Of a DNA stretch of 64,000 nucleotides, positions 8,520 to 18,908 are shown one piece after another. The DNA is taken from the NCBI RefSeq assembly GCF_049195245.1, contig NZ_JBMIRR010000027.1:186001-250000 (forward strand). The letters run 5' to 3'. The stretch comes from Arenimonas sp049195245. GTDB lineage: Bacteria > Pseudomonadota > Gammaproteobacteria > Xanthomonadales > Xanthomonadaceae. A program made the translations under genes and the position numbers. Each line of letters begins with the position of its first letter. The stretch's first letter is position 1. The notes beneath the pieces are model-generated. The model was not told the origin of the DNA, did no database searches, and saw nothing but the letters and a program-made list of their open reading frames with translations.

Positions 8520-9284
8520 TCAGGAAAGGGAAGTGCCGAGGATCACGTGGGTGGCGCGCAGCTGGTCCAGCATCACGCGGCCTTGTGCAAGGAAGGCATC
8601 GGGGTCGGGAGCGCCGGCCTCCATTGCCAGCGCCTGCAGCTGCTCGCGCCCGCGCAGCGCGGGCTCGTCCGACAGCCGCTGCAGCAGCCGGAAGGTGAGC
8701 GCATTGAGTTCGCTGAAGCGCACCTTGTGCTGCGCGTCGCGCTGCACCATCAGGAAGGTCGCGACCGCTGGCGTCTCTGCCGGCTGGTAGTCGGGCGACA
8801 GCCGGTGCACGGGCCAGGTGTAGGCCAGCGGCCAGGCCAGCGGCGACAGCAGGGGCACGCCCTCGAACAGGTCGCCGTCGGGATCAAAGCGTTCTTCGGC
8901 CGGGTCGGCCTCCAGCAGATCCATCGCCAGCTCCGCCCACTCGTAGTGCGCCAGGTCGGCCAGCCAGGGCGCGTCGCCGCGGCCGGCCTGCGCGCGCTGC
9001 TGCAGGTACTGGATGAACTCGCGCGGCAGCTCCGGGAACAGCGGCGTGCCGCAGCGGAACTCACGGTAGAAGTCGCGCACCAGGCGATGCCAGCCGGTGT
9101 CGCCCAGCAGCCGGCGGATGACCGGGAAATTGCCGGCCAGCAGGCCCTGCAGGCTGTTGTAGAACAGGTCGCGGTAGATCGCCAGGCGGCGGTCCTCGAT
9201 GCCCGGCGGCGGCGCCTGGCCGGGGTCGCGGATGTGCGCGGCCAGCTGGAACTGCTGCGCGCGCAGCGTCTCAGGCGCGGGCAT
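8520..9284 (-). CDS. hvfC: HvfC-type RiPP maturation protein (DUF2063)
   Basis: The 254-residue protein has the N-terminal DUF2063 domain (LRAQQFQLAAHIRDP, then IYRDLFYNSLQGLLAGNFPVI) and a C-terminal domain with the typical LAYTWPVHRLSP segment. Its relatives partner MNIO enzymes, probably as a RiPP recognition and delivery subunit that brings the precursor to the catalytic partner. The start at MPAPETL overlaps the end of hvfB by 14 bases; a start seven codons upstream is possible. The overlap indicates translational coupling to hvfB, consistent with a two-protein complex. Confidence 0.88.
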   Translation of the reverse strand: MPAPETLRAQQFQLAAHIRDPGQAPPPGIEDRRLAIYRDLFYNSLQGLLAGNFPVIRRLLGDTGWHRLVRDFYREFRCGTPLFPELPREFIQYLQQRAQAGRGDAPWLADLAHYEWAELAMDLLEADPAEERFDPDGDLFEGVPLLSPLAWPLAYTWPVHRLSPDYQPAETPAVATFLMVQRDAQHKVRFSELNALTFRLLQRLSDEPALRGREQLQALAMEAGAPDPDAFLAQGRVMLDQLRATHVILGTSLS

Positions 9285-10128
9285 GGCAGGCCTCGGCCGG
9301 CGCATGGCGGCGCAGGATGTCGCGCACGCTGCCCACTTCGGCCACCAGTTCGGCGAAGGGCGGGAAATTGAAGTCGCGCTCGAGCAGCGCGGGGCGCGGG
9401 CCGAACAGCGCGCAGGCTTCGTCCAGCAGCGCGAACACGTCGGGCTTCACCGTCGCGCCGTGGGTGTCGACCTTGAGGTCGTCGGCCTCGTCGTAGTGGC
9501 CGGCGACGTGGAAATAGGCGATGCGCTCGCCGGGAAGCGCGCGCAGGAAGTCGTGGGCGTCATAGCGGTGGTTCACCGCGTTGACGTAGATGTTGTTCAC
9601 GTCCAGCAGCAGGTCGCAGTCGGCCTCGGCCAGTACGGCCTTGAGGAAGTCGATCTCGGCCATCGCCTGGTAGGGCGCGGCGTAGTAGGAAATGTTCTCC
9701 ACCGCGATGCGGCGGCCCAGCGCATCCTGCACCTGGCGGATGCGGGCGGCGACGTGGTGTACGGCTTCTTCGGTGAAGGGAATGGGCATGAGGTCGTACA
9801 GCTGGCCGTCGTCGCTGCAGTACGCGAGGTGCTCGCTGAAGATCCGCACCTGGTGCTGGTCCAGGAAGCGCCGCAGCTTGAGCAGGTAGGTCTGGTCGAA
9901 GGGTTCGACCGCACCCAGCGACAGCGACAGGCCGTGGCAGACCAGCGGGTGGCGCGAGGCCAGGTCCATGAGCGCCTCGCCGAAACGTCCGCCGACGCCG
10001 ATCCAGTTGTCGGGCGCACATTCCAGGAAATCAAAATCACCCGGCGCCGCAGCCTGCAGCGGACCCATCAGGGCCCGCCGCAGGCCGAGGCCGGCGGCCA
10101 TCGGGGAAAGGGAAGGGATGGCCGTCAT
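9271..10128 (-). CDS. hvfB: HvfB-type MNIO (DUF692) RiPP maturase
   Basis: The 285-residue protein is a DUF692 multinuclear non-heme iron-dependent oxidative enzyme with a TIM-barrel fold. Likely metal ligands are visible in CHGLSLSLG, FSEHLAY, AVENISYY, LLLDVNNIYVNAVNH, YFHVAGH, DTHGATV and LLERDFNFP. Family members oxidise cysteines of a precursor peptide, for example to thiooxazole or oxazolone-thioamide groups that bind copper. The ATG at 10128, seven bases after the hvfA stop, gives MTAIPSL. Frame extension further upstream merely reads the hvfA repeats out of frame. The substrate is almost certainly the adjacent EGKCG peptide. Confidence 0.92.
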   Translation of the reverse strand: MTAIPSLSPMAAGLGLRRALMGPLQAAAPGDFDFLECAPDNWIGVGGRFGEALMDLASRHPLVCHGLSLSLGAVEPFDQTYLLKLRRFLDQHQVRIFSEHLAYCSDDGQLYDLMPIPFTEEAVHHVAARIRQVQDALGRRIAVENISYYAAPYQAMAEIDFLKAVLAEADCDLLLDVNNIYVNAVNHRYDAHDFLRALPGERIAYFHVAGHYDEADDLKVDTHGATVKPDVFALLDEACALFGPRPALLERDFNFPPFAELVAEVGSVRDILRRHAPAEACHARA

Positions 10129-10135
10129 GACGCGC

Positions 10136-10342
10136 TTACTTCTTGTCGTCGCCGCACTTGCCTTCGCCGCACTTGCCTTCTTCCTTGGCCTTGTCGTCGC
10201 CGCACTTGCCTTCGCCGCACTTGCCCTCTTCCTTGGCCTTGTCGTCGCCGCACTTGCCTTCGCCGCACTTGCCTTCCTCGTGCGCCTTGTCGTCGCCGCA
10301 CTTGCCTTCGCCGCACTTGCCCTCGCCACACTTGCCTTCTTC
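10136..10342 (-). repeat. 48-bp tandem repeats encoding the hvfA core
   Basis: The core of hvfA consists of near-identical 48-base units encoding EEGKCGEGKCGDDKAK (three copies, residues 68-114, the last one residue short), preceded by a longer unit with three EGKCG motifs. Identity at the base level implies recent expansion, and the array could change length by slippage. Confidence 0.9.
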
Positions 10343-10480
10343 GGCCTTGGCGTCGCTGGCGGACACCAGGTAGCCCTGCGCGAGGGAGCTCATGGCGAAC
10401 GCGGAATTGGCAAGGGCCATGCTGCCCAGGATCAGGGCACCGGCGGCCATCACGGCGGGCTTCAGGGATTTGTTGCTCAT
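10136..10480 (-). CDS. hvfA: HvfA-type Cys-rich RiPP precursor, nine EGKCG motifs
   Basis: This 114-residue protein has a Sec-type signal peptide (residues 1-29, cleavage after NSAFA), a short spacer and a low-complexity core of EGKCG motifs separated by DDKAK/DDKAH linkers. There are nine EGKCG copies, and all nine cysteines of the protein lie in them. In Haemophilus HvfA and in Caulobacter bufferins, EGKCG cysteines are oxidised by the MNIO-DUF2063 pair to copper-binding groups, and the peptide is exported to sequester metal. The encoded maturases follow directly. Apparent mass and repeat number should vary between strains because the core is a tandem repeat. The metal (copper most likely) is inferred. 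Confidence 0.92.
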   Translation of the reverse strand: MSNKSLKPAVMAAGALILGSMALANSAFAMSSLAQGYLVSASDAKAEEGKCGEGKCGEGKCGDDKAHEEGKCGEGKCGDDKAKEEGKCGEGKCGDDKAKEEGKCGEGKCGDDKK

Positions 10481-10528
10481 GGTGTTCGCTCTCTCTGTGG
10501 ATGGTGCGGGCGGTCCCGCGGGGTGGAA

Positions 10529-11044
10529 TCAATCTTTCAGGAACTCGCGCGCCAGGGCGCGGGCACGGTGCAGTCGGGCCTTGGCGGCTTCGCGGGTCAG
10601 GGCCAGGCGCTCGCCGATCTCTTCGATCGTCAGGCCCTCCAGGTCGCGCAGCAGCAGGATCTCGCGGTAGTGCGGCGGCAGCGCCTCGATCGCGCAGGCC
10701 AAGTCGCGGGCCAGGCCGCGCTGTTCGATGCGGCAGGTGTCGGCAATGTCCTCGGTGACGGGCTCATGGTTGAAGCTACGCAGCCCGCGCTTCAATCGGT
10801 TGCACTCGCGCTTGACGATGCGGAACAGCCAGGACGCGAAGCACTCCAGCTGGCGCAGGTCGGTCAGCCGGCGCGAGGCGGTGAACAAGGCTTCCTGTAC
10901 CGCGTCCTCGGCGTCGTTGACGACGCAGTGGTGCTCGGCGTAGCGGCGCAGGTCCTGGCGCGACCGGCCCAGCACGCGCTCCAGCGCCGGACGATCGCCG
11001 TCGCGGGCCGCCTGCAGGTCGGTGGTAAAGGCCAGGCTGTTCAT
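10529..11044 (-). CDS. ECF-type RNA polymerase sigma factor
   Basis: The 171-residue protein contains sigma region 2 (DAEDAVQEALFTASRRL and the following FASWLFRIVKRECNR, about 45-95) and region 4 (LPPHYREILLLRDLEGLTIEEI with a helix-turn-helix through TREAAKARLHRAR, about 120-165). The ATG at 11044 was chosen because AAAGGA lies seven bases upstream; a start 17 codons earlier has no such site. It is 48 bases upstream of hvfA on the same strand, so it probably drives the operon, as ECF factors do in bufferin clusters. No anti-sigma gene is next to it, so how it is controlled is open. Confidence 0.9.
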   Translation of the reverse strand: MNSLAFTTDLQAARDGDRPALERVLGRSRQDLRRYAEHHCVVNDAEDAVQEALFTASRRLTDLRQLECFASWLFRIVKRECNRLKRGLRSFNHEPVTEDIADTCRIEQRGLARDLACAIEALPPHYREILLLRDLEGLTIEEIGERLALTREAAKARLHRARALAREFLKD

Positions 11045-11172
11045 CGGGTGTCCTTTCGCCGGTACCAGCATGGACGGGCATGTCCCTGCTGTCATATGCC
11101 CTAAGGGGCACCGGGAAGGCCAGCGGGTGCGCCGCCGGACGGACGGGATTTAGCCGCGGTTCAGCAAAAAAA

Positions 11173-12396
11173 TCAGGCCGGCACCGGGTGCCGGGGCAGC
11201 CCGCGTGACACCCCGGCGGCGATCGCCACGAAGGCCGCGGAAATCCACAGGCAGGCGGCCAGGCCCCAGGCCTGGTACACCGCGCCCGACAGGACCGTGC
11301 CCAGCAGTCGGCCGCCGGCATTGGCCATGTAGTAGAAGCCCACGTCCAGCGACACGCCGTCCTCGCGGGCATAGCTGACGATCAGGTAGCTGTGCAGCGC
11401 CGAGTTCAGCGCGAACAGCGCGCCGAACACCATCAGCCCGCCCACCAGCACCGGCCCCGGTGGCCAGCCGGCCAGCAGTGCCAGCGCGATGCCCGCAGGA
11501 ATCAGGGCCAGGGGCAGCGCCCAGGCCATCGCGGCCCGGCCGTCGGGAGCGGGGCCGTGGCCGGTGCGTGTCAGCGCGGGCGACAGCGCCTGCACCGCGC
11601 CATAGCCGATGATCCATAGCGCCAGGAAGCCGCCCACCTGGGCATGCGTCCAGCCCAGCTGAGTGGAAAGGAAGACCGGCAGCGCCACCACGAACCACAC
11701 GTCGCGCGCGCCGAACAGGAACAGCCGCGCCGCCGACAGCCGGTTGATGGCCGCGCTCTTGGACACCAGCTCACGGAACTTCGGTTTGGCGCTGGCCTTG
11801 CCCAGGTCGGCCTTCAGCCACACCAGGCTGGCGATCCACACCACGACCAGCGCACCGGCCATTGCCAGCACGGCGCCGTCGAAACCCAGCAGGCCCAGCA
11901 GCAGTGCGCCGAGGAAAAAGCCCACGCCCTTGAGCGCGTTCTTTGACCCGGTCAGCAGGGCCACCCAGCGATACAGCCGCGCTTGCTCGCCTGCGGGCAC
12001 CAGCAGCTTCAGGCTGCCCTTGGCGCTCATCTTGTTGAGGTCCTTGGCGATGCCGCTCAGGGCCTGCGCCGCCATCACCCAAGGCACCGTCAGCATCACG
12101 GCCGGCACCGCCAGCATGGCCAGCGCGGCCACCTGCAGGAACAGGCCCAGGTTCATCGTTCGGTTCAGGCCCAGCCGTGCGCCCAGCCAGCCACCGACCA
12201 GGTTGGTGACGACGCCGAAGACTTCGTAGAACAGGAAAAGCATCGCCACCTGCAGCGGCGAGTAGCCCAGCTGGTGGAAATGCAGCACCACCAGCATGCG
12301 CAGCGCGCCGTCGGTGAGGGTGAAGGCCCAGTAGTTTCCGGTGACCAGCAGGTACTGCCCGGTCAGCGGCGAACGCGCGGGCGTCGCCGGGTTCAC
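11173..12396 (-). CDS. arsJ: ArsJ, organoarsenical (1-arseno-3-phosphoglycerate) efflux MFS transporter
   Basis: The 407-residue protein has the 12-helix look of a major facilitator, beginning QYLLVTGNYWAFTLTDGALRM, a characteristic ArsJ opening. ArsJ exports 1-arseno-3-phosphoglycerate, which then hydrolyses outside the cell and releases arsenate. It starts at a GTG that overlaps the stop of the upstream GAPDH gene (GTGA), so the enzyme and exporter are translationally coupled, as in other gapdh-arsJ pairs. It ends the arsR-gapdh-arsJ operon. Assignment relies on protein similarity and the diagnostic neighbour. Confidence 0.9.
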   Translation of the reverse strand: MNPATPARSPLTGQYLLVTGNYWAFTLTDGALRMLVVLHFHQLGYSPLQVAMLFLFYEVFGVVTNLVGGWLGARLGLNRTMNLGLFLQVAALAMLAVPAVMLTVPWVMAAQALSGIAKDLNKMSAKGSLKLLVPAGEQARLYRWVALLTGSKNALKGVGFFLGALLLGLLGFDGAVLAMAGALVVVWIASLVWLKADLGKASAKPKFRELVSKSAAINRLSAARLFLFGARDVWFVVALPVFLSTQLGWTHAQVGGFLALWIIGYGAVQALSPALTRTGHGPAPDGRAAMAWALPLALIPAGIALALLAGWPPGPVLVGGLMVFGALFALNSALHSYLIVSYAREDGVSLDVGFYYMANAGGRLLGTVLSGAVYQAWGLAACLWISAAFVAIAAGVSRGLPRHPVPA

Positions 12397-13394
12397 GCCA
12401 GGCCCACCTTGCGCGCCAGCTCGACGGTGCGGTTGGCGTAGGCCCACTCGTTGTCGTACCAGGCGAACACCTTCACCTGGGTGCCGTTGACCACCATGGT
12501 GAAAGGACCATCGACGATGCCCGAGCGCGGATCGGTGCGGTAGTCGATCGACACCAGCGGCCGCGTCTCGTAGCCCAGGATGCCCATGAGCGGGCCGTCG
12601 GCCGCGGCCTTGAACAGGGCATTGACCTCGTCGACCGTGGTGGCGCGCTCCACTTCGAACACCGCATCGGTGAGAGAGGCATTCGCCAGCGGCACGCGAA
12701 CCGCATGGCCGTTGAGGCGGCCCTTGAGTTCGGGAAAGATCTCGGTGATCGCGGTGGCCGAGCCGGTGCTGGTCGGGATCAGGCTCATGCCGCAGGCGCG
12801 CGCGCGGCGCAGGTCCTTGTGCGGCTGGTCGAGGATGGACTGGGTGTTGGTCAGATCGTGCACGGTGGTGATGCTGCCGTGGCGGATGCCCAGGCCTTCG
12901 TGGATCACCTTCACCACCGGCGCCAGGCAGTTGGTGGTGCAGCTGGCGGCGGTGACGATGCGGTGCACGGCGGGGTCGTAGCGGTCGTCGTTCACGCCCA
13001 TGACCACGTTCAGCACGCCGGGTTCCTTCACCGGTGCGGTCACCACCACGCGCTTCACGCCCTGGTCCAGGTAGGCCTGCAGCACCGCGCTGGACTTCAT
13101 CTTGCCGCTGGCCTCGATCACCACGTCGCAGCCCGACCAGTCGGTGTCGGCGATGGCCTTGTTGCGCGAGACCGGGATGCGCTGTCCGTCGATCAGCAGC
13201 GCCTCGCCCTCGGAGCCGGCCTCGGTATCCCAGCGGCCATGCACGGAGTCGAAGTTGAGCAGGTGGGCCAGCGTGGCCGCGTCGCCCGCGGGGTCGTTGA
13301 CGTGCACGAAGCTCACGTCGGGCCAGGTCCACGCCGCGCGCAGGGCGAGGCGGCCGATGCGGCCGAAGCCGTTGATGCCGATTTTCAGGGTCAT
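12393..13394 (-). CDS. ArsJ-associated glyceraldehyde-3-phosphate dehydrogenase
   Basis: The 333-residue GAPDH has an NAD-binding start INGFGRIGRLALR and the catalytic cysteine C152 in ASCTTNC. In ars operons this paralogue uses arsenate in place of phosphate and makes 1-arseno-3-phosphoglycerate, the substrate of ArsJ. It lies 23 bases after arsR and overlaps arsJ by four bases. That position, rather than a catalytic difference, separates it from a glycolytic GAPDH; a dual role cannot be excluded from this window alone. Confidence 0.92.
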   Translation of the reverse strand: MTLKIGINGFGRIGRLALRAAWTWPDVSFVHVNDPAGDAATLAHLLNFDSVHGRWDTEAGSEGEALLIDGQRIPVSRNKAIADTDWSGCDVVIEASGKMKSSAVLQAYLDQGVKRVVVTAPVKEPGVLNVVMGVNDDRYDPAVHRIVTAASCTTNCLAPVVKVIHEGLGIRHGSITTVHDLTNTQSILDQPHKDLRRARACGMSLIPTSTGSATAITEIFPELKGRLNGHAVRVPLANASLTDAVFEVERATTVDEVNALFKAAADGPLMGILGYETRPLVSIDYRTDPRSGIVDGPFTMVVNGTQVKVFAWYDNEWAYANRTVELARKVGLA

Positions 13395-13417
13395 GGGGAG
13401 GGCTCGGGCAGGAAGGG

Positions 13418-13738
13418 TCAGCAGCAGGCGGCCGCCCGGGTGGACGCGCAGTCCGCGCCGGCGCAGCAGTTTTCGGTGAGGTAGTCGACCAGCGACTGCA
13501 TGGCGGCGAAGTCGGCCCGGTAGCGGATGTTGCGGCCCTGAGGCTCGGGCACCACCAGTCCGGCCTGCTGCAGCGTGCGCAGGTGGAAGGAAAGCGTATT
13601 GGCCGCCAGCCCCAGGTGCTCGCCGATCTCGCCGGCCCACGCGCCTTCCGGCCCTATCTCGACCAGGCGCCGGAAGATCGCCAGCCGGTGCTGCTGGGCG
13701 AGGGCGGAGAGGGCGGTGACGGCGACGGGGGCATCCAT
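13418..13738 (-). CDS. arsR: ArsR-family arsenic-responsive repressor
   Basis: The 106-residue winged-helix repressor has the recognition region HLGLAANTLSFHLRTLQQAGLV. Cysteines cluster at the C-terminus (C91, C92, C97, C105, C106), a likely As(III) sensor site of the C-terminal type rather than the classical CVC of helix alpha-3. The start MDAPVAV follows a strong -35/-10 pair; an earlier in-frame ATG would fall inside the promoter. It heads the arsR-gapdh-arsJ operon and should repress it, and perhaps the divergent arsH remnant/chrA side as well. Confidence 0.92.
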   Translation of the reverse strand: MDAPVAVTALSALAQQHRLAIFRRLVEIGPEGAWAGEIGEHLGLAANTLSFHLRTLQQAGLVVPEPQGRNIRYRADFAAMQSLVDYLTENCCAGADCASTRAAACC

Positions 13739-13793
13739 GGCGTTTCCCTCGGCGATTGCATCCCGATTCGACGGGACGGGCGTCAGTTCGATA

Positions 13794-13822
13794 ATACTAG
13801 AACAATAGAAATATACCGCCAA
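13794..13822 (-). promoter_or_regulatory. arsR promoter with AT-rich probable ArsR operator
   Basis: On the minus strand TTGGCG and TAGTAT are separated by 17 bases. The surrounding 13788-13815 is conspicuously A/T-rich in a GC-rich background and is made of short ATA/AATA words, as expected for an ArsR operator overlapping the promoter. No perfect dyad is visible, so the exact binding site is inferred. Confidence 0.6.
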
Positions 13823-13836
13823 GAGACGACGATTTC

Positions 13837-13950
13837 ATGACAGACAGTCGTCCCAACCGGGTTTCGGCGGCGCCGGAACGACCGGGTCTGGCCCACCTCG
13901 CGCTGCCGGACGCCGGGCATGCTCCGCGAATCCTGCTGCTGTATGGCTCG
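13837..13950 (+). pseudogene. arsH: Truncated 5' remnant of arsH
   Basis: An ATG directly divergent from arsR opens with MTDSRPN and reaches HAPRILLLYGSKRPG, which closely resembles the start of ArsH, the NADPH-dependent flavoprotein that oxidises organoarsenicals and whose N-terminal region carries a PRILLLYGSLR-type segment. After that segment the similarity stops and the frame runs on without meaning into chrA. Only about 38 of ArsH's ~230 residues remain, so it cannot be functional. Its promoter side is intact and reads toward chrA. Confidence 0.68.
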
Positions 13951-14006
13951 AAGCGGCCGGGCCGCAGCGCGGATCGTGCAAGCTTCCGGCGTCTAGAATC
14001 GCGCCC

Positions 14007-15185
14007 ATGCAGCGCGGCATCTTCATCACCTTCCTTCGCCTGGGCCTGACGTCGTTCGGCGGCCCGATCGCCCATCTCGCCTATTTCCGCGAAGCCCTGG
14101 TCGTCCGCCGGCGCTGGCTCGACGATGGGGAGTTCGCGCAACTGGTGGCGATCTGCCAGGCCTTGCCGGGGCCGGGCAGCAGCCAGCTCGGATTCGCGGT
14201 CGGATGGCTGCGCGGCGGTTGGCGCGGCGGATTGCTGGCCTTCCTCGGGTTCACGCTGCCGTCGGCGCTGCTGATGTTCGGACTGGCCCTGCTGGCGCCG
14301 CGGCTGCAGGGTCCTGTGGCCGACGCCGCATTGCATGGCCTGAAGCTGGTCGCGGTGGTGGTGGTGGGCCATGGCCTGGTCGGCATGGCGCGCACGCTGA
14401 CGCCGGATTTCCGGCGGGCCGTGCTCGCGGTCATCGTGATGGTCTGGATGCTGGGCGAAGGGCAGGCCTGGCAGCAGCCGGCGGTGATCGCGATGGGTGC
14501 CTTGGCCGGCATCTGGTTCTGGGACGACCTGCCTGCGCTGCCCGTCGCTCCCATGAGGGTGACGCATGGACGCCAGCTTGCCTTCGGACTGTTGGCGGTA
14601 TTCGCGCTCGGCCTGGGGGCGGCGCTGTGGCTGGCGGGAGGGCCGGCATCGCTGGTGGCGCTGGCGGCCTCGCAGTACCAGGCCGGCGCGCTGGTCTTTG
14701 GCGGCGGGCACGTGGTGCTGCCGCTGCTTGAACAGAGCATGGTGGGGAGCGGCTGGCTCAGCGACGCGCAATTCCTTTCCGGCTACGGTGCCGCCCAGGC
14801 GCTGCCGGGACCGATGTTCGCGCTGTCGGCCTATCTCGGCGCCCTGGTGCCGACCGGCGCCACGCCCGCCGCAGGCGCGGCGGTGGCGCTGGTGGCGATG
14901 TTCCTGCCCGGGCTGCTGCTGGTGGCTGCGGTGTTGCCGCTGTGGCAATCGCTGGCGTCGCACCGCTGGGCCCCGGCGGCGATAGCCGGGATCAATGCGG
15001 TGGTGGTCGGCCTGCTCGCCGCTGCGATGATCGGGACGGTGCTGCCCGCGGGCGTGCGGGGCGCCGCGGATGCCGGCATCGCAGTCGTGGGCTTGCTGCT
15101 GCTGTGGTTGGGCCGCCTCAACGTCCTGTGGGCCGTGGTCCTGATTGTTGCGGCGAGCGTGCTCTTGCGGGCCTGGAGCTGCTAG
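14007..15185 (+). CDS. chrA: Chromate efflux transporter ChrA
   Basis: The 392-residue CHR-family membrane protein has two homologous halves. The first begins TFLRLGLTSFGGPIAHLAYFR and has the QALPGPGSSQ motif; the second has GGGHVVLPLLEQ and a matching QALPGP repeat. Long-chain ChrA proteins export chromate across the inner membrane using the proton motive force. It starts 56 bases after the arsH-like segment ends, with no clear promoter of its own, so transcription may come from the divergent ars promoter region. Confidence 0.93.
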   Translation: MQRGIFITFLRLGLTSFGGPIAHLAYFREALVVRRRWLDDGEFAQLVAICQALPGPGSSQLGFAVGWLRGGWRGGLLAFLGFTLPSALLMFGLALLAPRLQGPVADAALHGLKLVAVVVVGHGLVGMARTLTPDFRRAVLAVIVMVWMLGEGQAWQQPAVIAMGALAGIWFWDDLPALPVAPMRVTHGRQLAFGLLAVFALGLGAALWLAGGPASLVALAASQYQAGALVFGGGHVVLPLLEQSMVGSGWLSDAQFLSGYGAAQALPGPMFALSAYLGALVPTGATPAAGAAVALVAMFLPGLLLVAAVLPLWQSLASHRWAPAAIAGINAVVVGLLAAAMIGTVLPAGVRGAADAGIAVVGLLLLWLGRLNVLWAVVLIVAASVLLRAWSC

Positions 15186-15190
15186 CGCCT

Positions 15191-15996
15191 TCAGCGCGCC
15201 AGGAAACGCGCCATCGCCTCGACGGGCACGTCGCCCGACAGCACGGTGTCATGGCTGGCCTCGGCCACGTCCACCACTTCCGGCGCCTTGGGCAGCGCCG
15301 CGATCAGCCGGTTGGTGTGCACCGGCGGCACCACCTGGTCGCGGCCCGCGCGAATCACCAGCACCTGGCCATCGAAATTGGCCAGGTGGCGGTGCGAGTC
15401 GTAGCGGTCGCGCAGCAGCCAGTTCACCGGCAGCCACGGGTAGTGGCCGGCGCCCACTTCGGCCAGGCTGTCGAACGGCGTCACCAGCACCAGCTGCTTC
15501 ACCGGACGCTGCGCCGCCACCTGGCTGGCCACGCCCGAGCCCAGGCTGCGGCCGATCAGCGCCACGTCGCCCTGGCGATGCCGGCTGCGCACATGGTCGA
15601 ACAGGGCCAGGCCATCGCCCACCAGCGCGGCTTCGTCCGGTTCACCGTCGCTGGCGCCGTAGCCCCGGTAGGCCAGCAGGTAGATGCTGCGGTCGGGAAA
15701 CCAGCGCGACAGCCGCGTACGCATGCCCTCGATCGCCTCGGCATTGCCGCCGAAGTAGATCAGCGCATCCGCCTGGCCCGGATTGATCAGCCAGCCGCGC
15801 AACGCCACGCCGTCGCGCTTGATCGCATAGTCGGTGTGCACCGCATCCATGCGCGTGCCCTGCGGGAAATACACCAGCGACTGCTGCCTGCCGTACATCA
15901 GCAGGCACAGGGCCAGGTAGGCCAGCAGGGGCAGGGCGAGCATCGTGGCCAGCACGAGGCGTCGCTTGCGCTGGGCGCGCGCCGTGCCCCGCATCA

Positions 15997-15997
<1 letters not shown>
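15191..15997 (-). CDS. Membrane-anchored alpha/beta hydrolase
   Basis: The 268-residue protein has one N-terminal hydrophobic helix (about 13-33) and a periplasm-facing alpha/beta hydrolase fold of the ABHD13/Bem46-like type. The nucleophile elbow is GRSLGSG, with the acid probably in RAGRDQVVPP and the histidine in EASHDTV. The substrate is unknown. It starts inside the gcvP stop codon (TGATG), so it may be co-translated with gcvP, although nothing suggests a role in glycine metabolism. Its stop lies five bases past the convergent chrA. Confidence 0.85.
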
Positions 15998-18855
<2,858 letters not shown>

Positions 18856-18874
18856 GGGCGGTCCGGGCATGGGG

Positions 18875-18908
18875 GAGGGCCGCGCAGACGCAGCGCGGAT
18901 CGCCCCTC
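18875..18908 (-). promoter_or_regulatory. Putative expression-platform hairpin of the glycine riboswitch
   Basis: Between the second aptamer and the gcvP start, the minus strand can form GAGGG-loop-CCGCGC paired with GCGCGG and CCCTC. The outer 5' arm overlaps the aptamer's 3' end (CAGAGGGGC), so ligand-dependent folding could compete with this stem. There is no U-run, so control at translation or by Rho is more likely than intrinsic termination. Confidence 0.45.

Noticed and set aside
6046..8790. 914-codon plus-strand frame spanning cysK, rnt and hvfX
   Set aside because: It opposes three genes with intact catalytic motifs and starts inside the repeat island; no recognisable domain.
10129..10329. 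N-terminal extension of hvfB (repeated ASAAKAS units)
   Set aside because: It is the hvfA repeat array read in another frame; hvfB starts at the ATG seven bases after hvfA.
10136..10342. CRISPR-like direct repeats
   Set aside because: The 48-bp repeats are contiguous, without unique spacers, and encode the HvfA core in frame.
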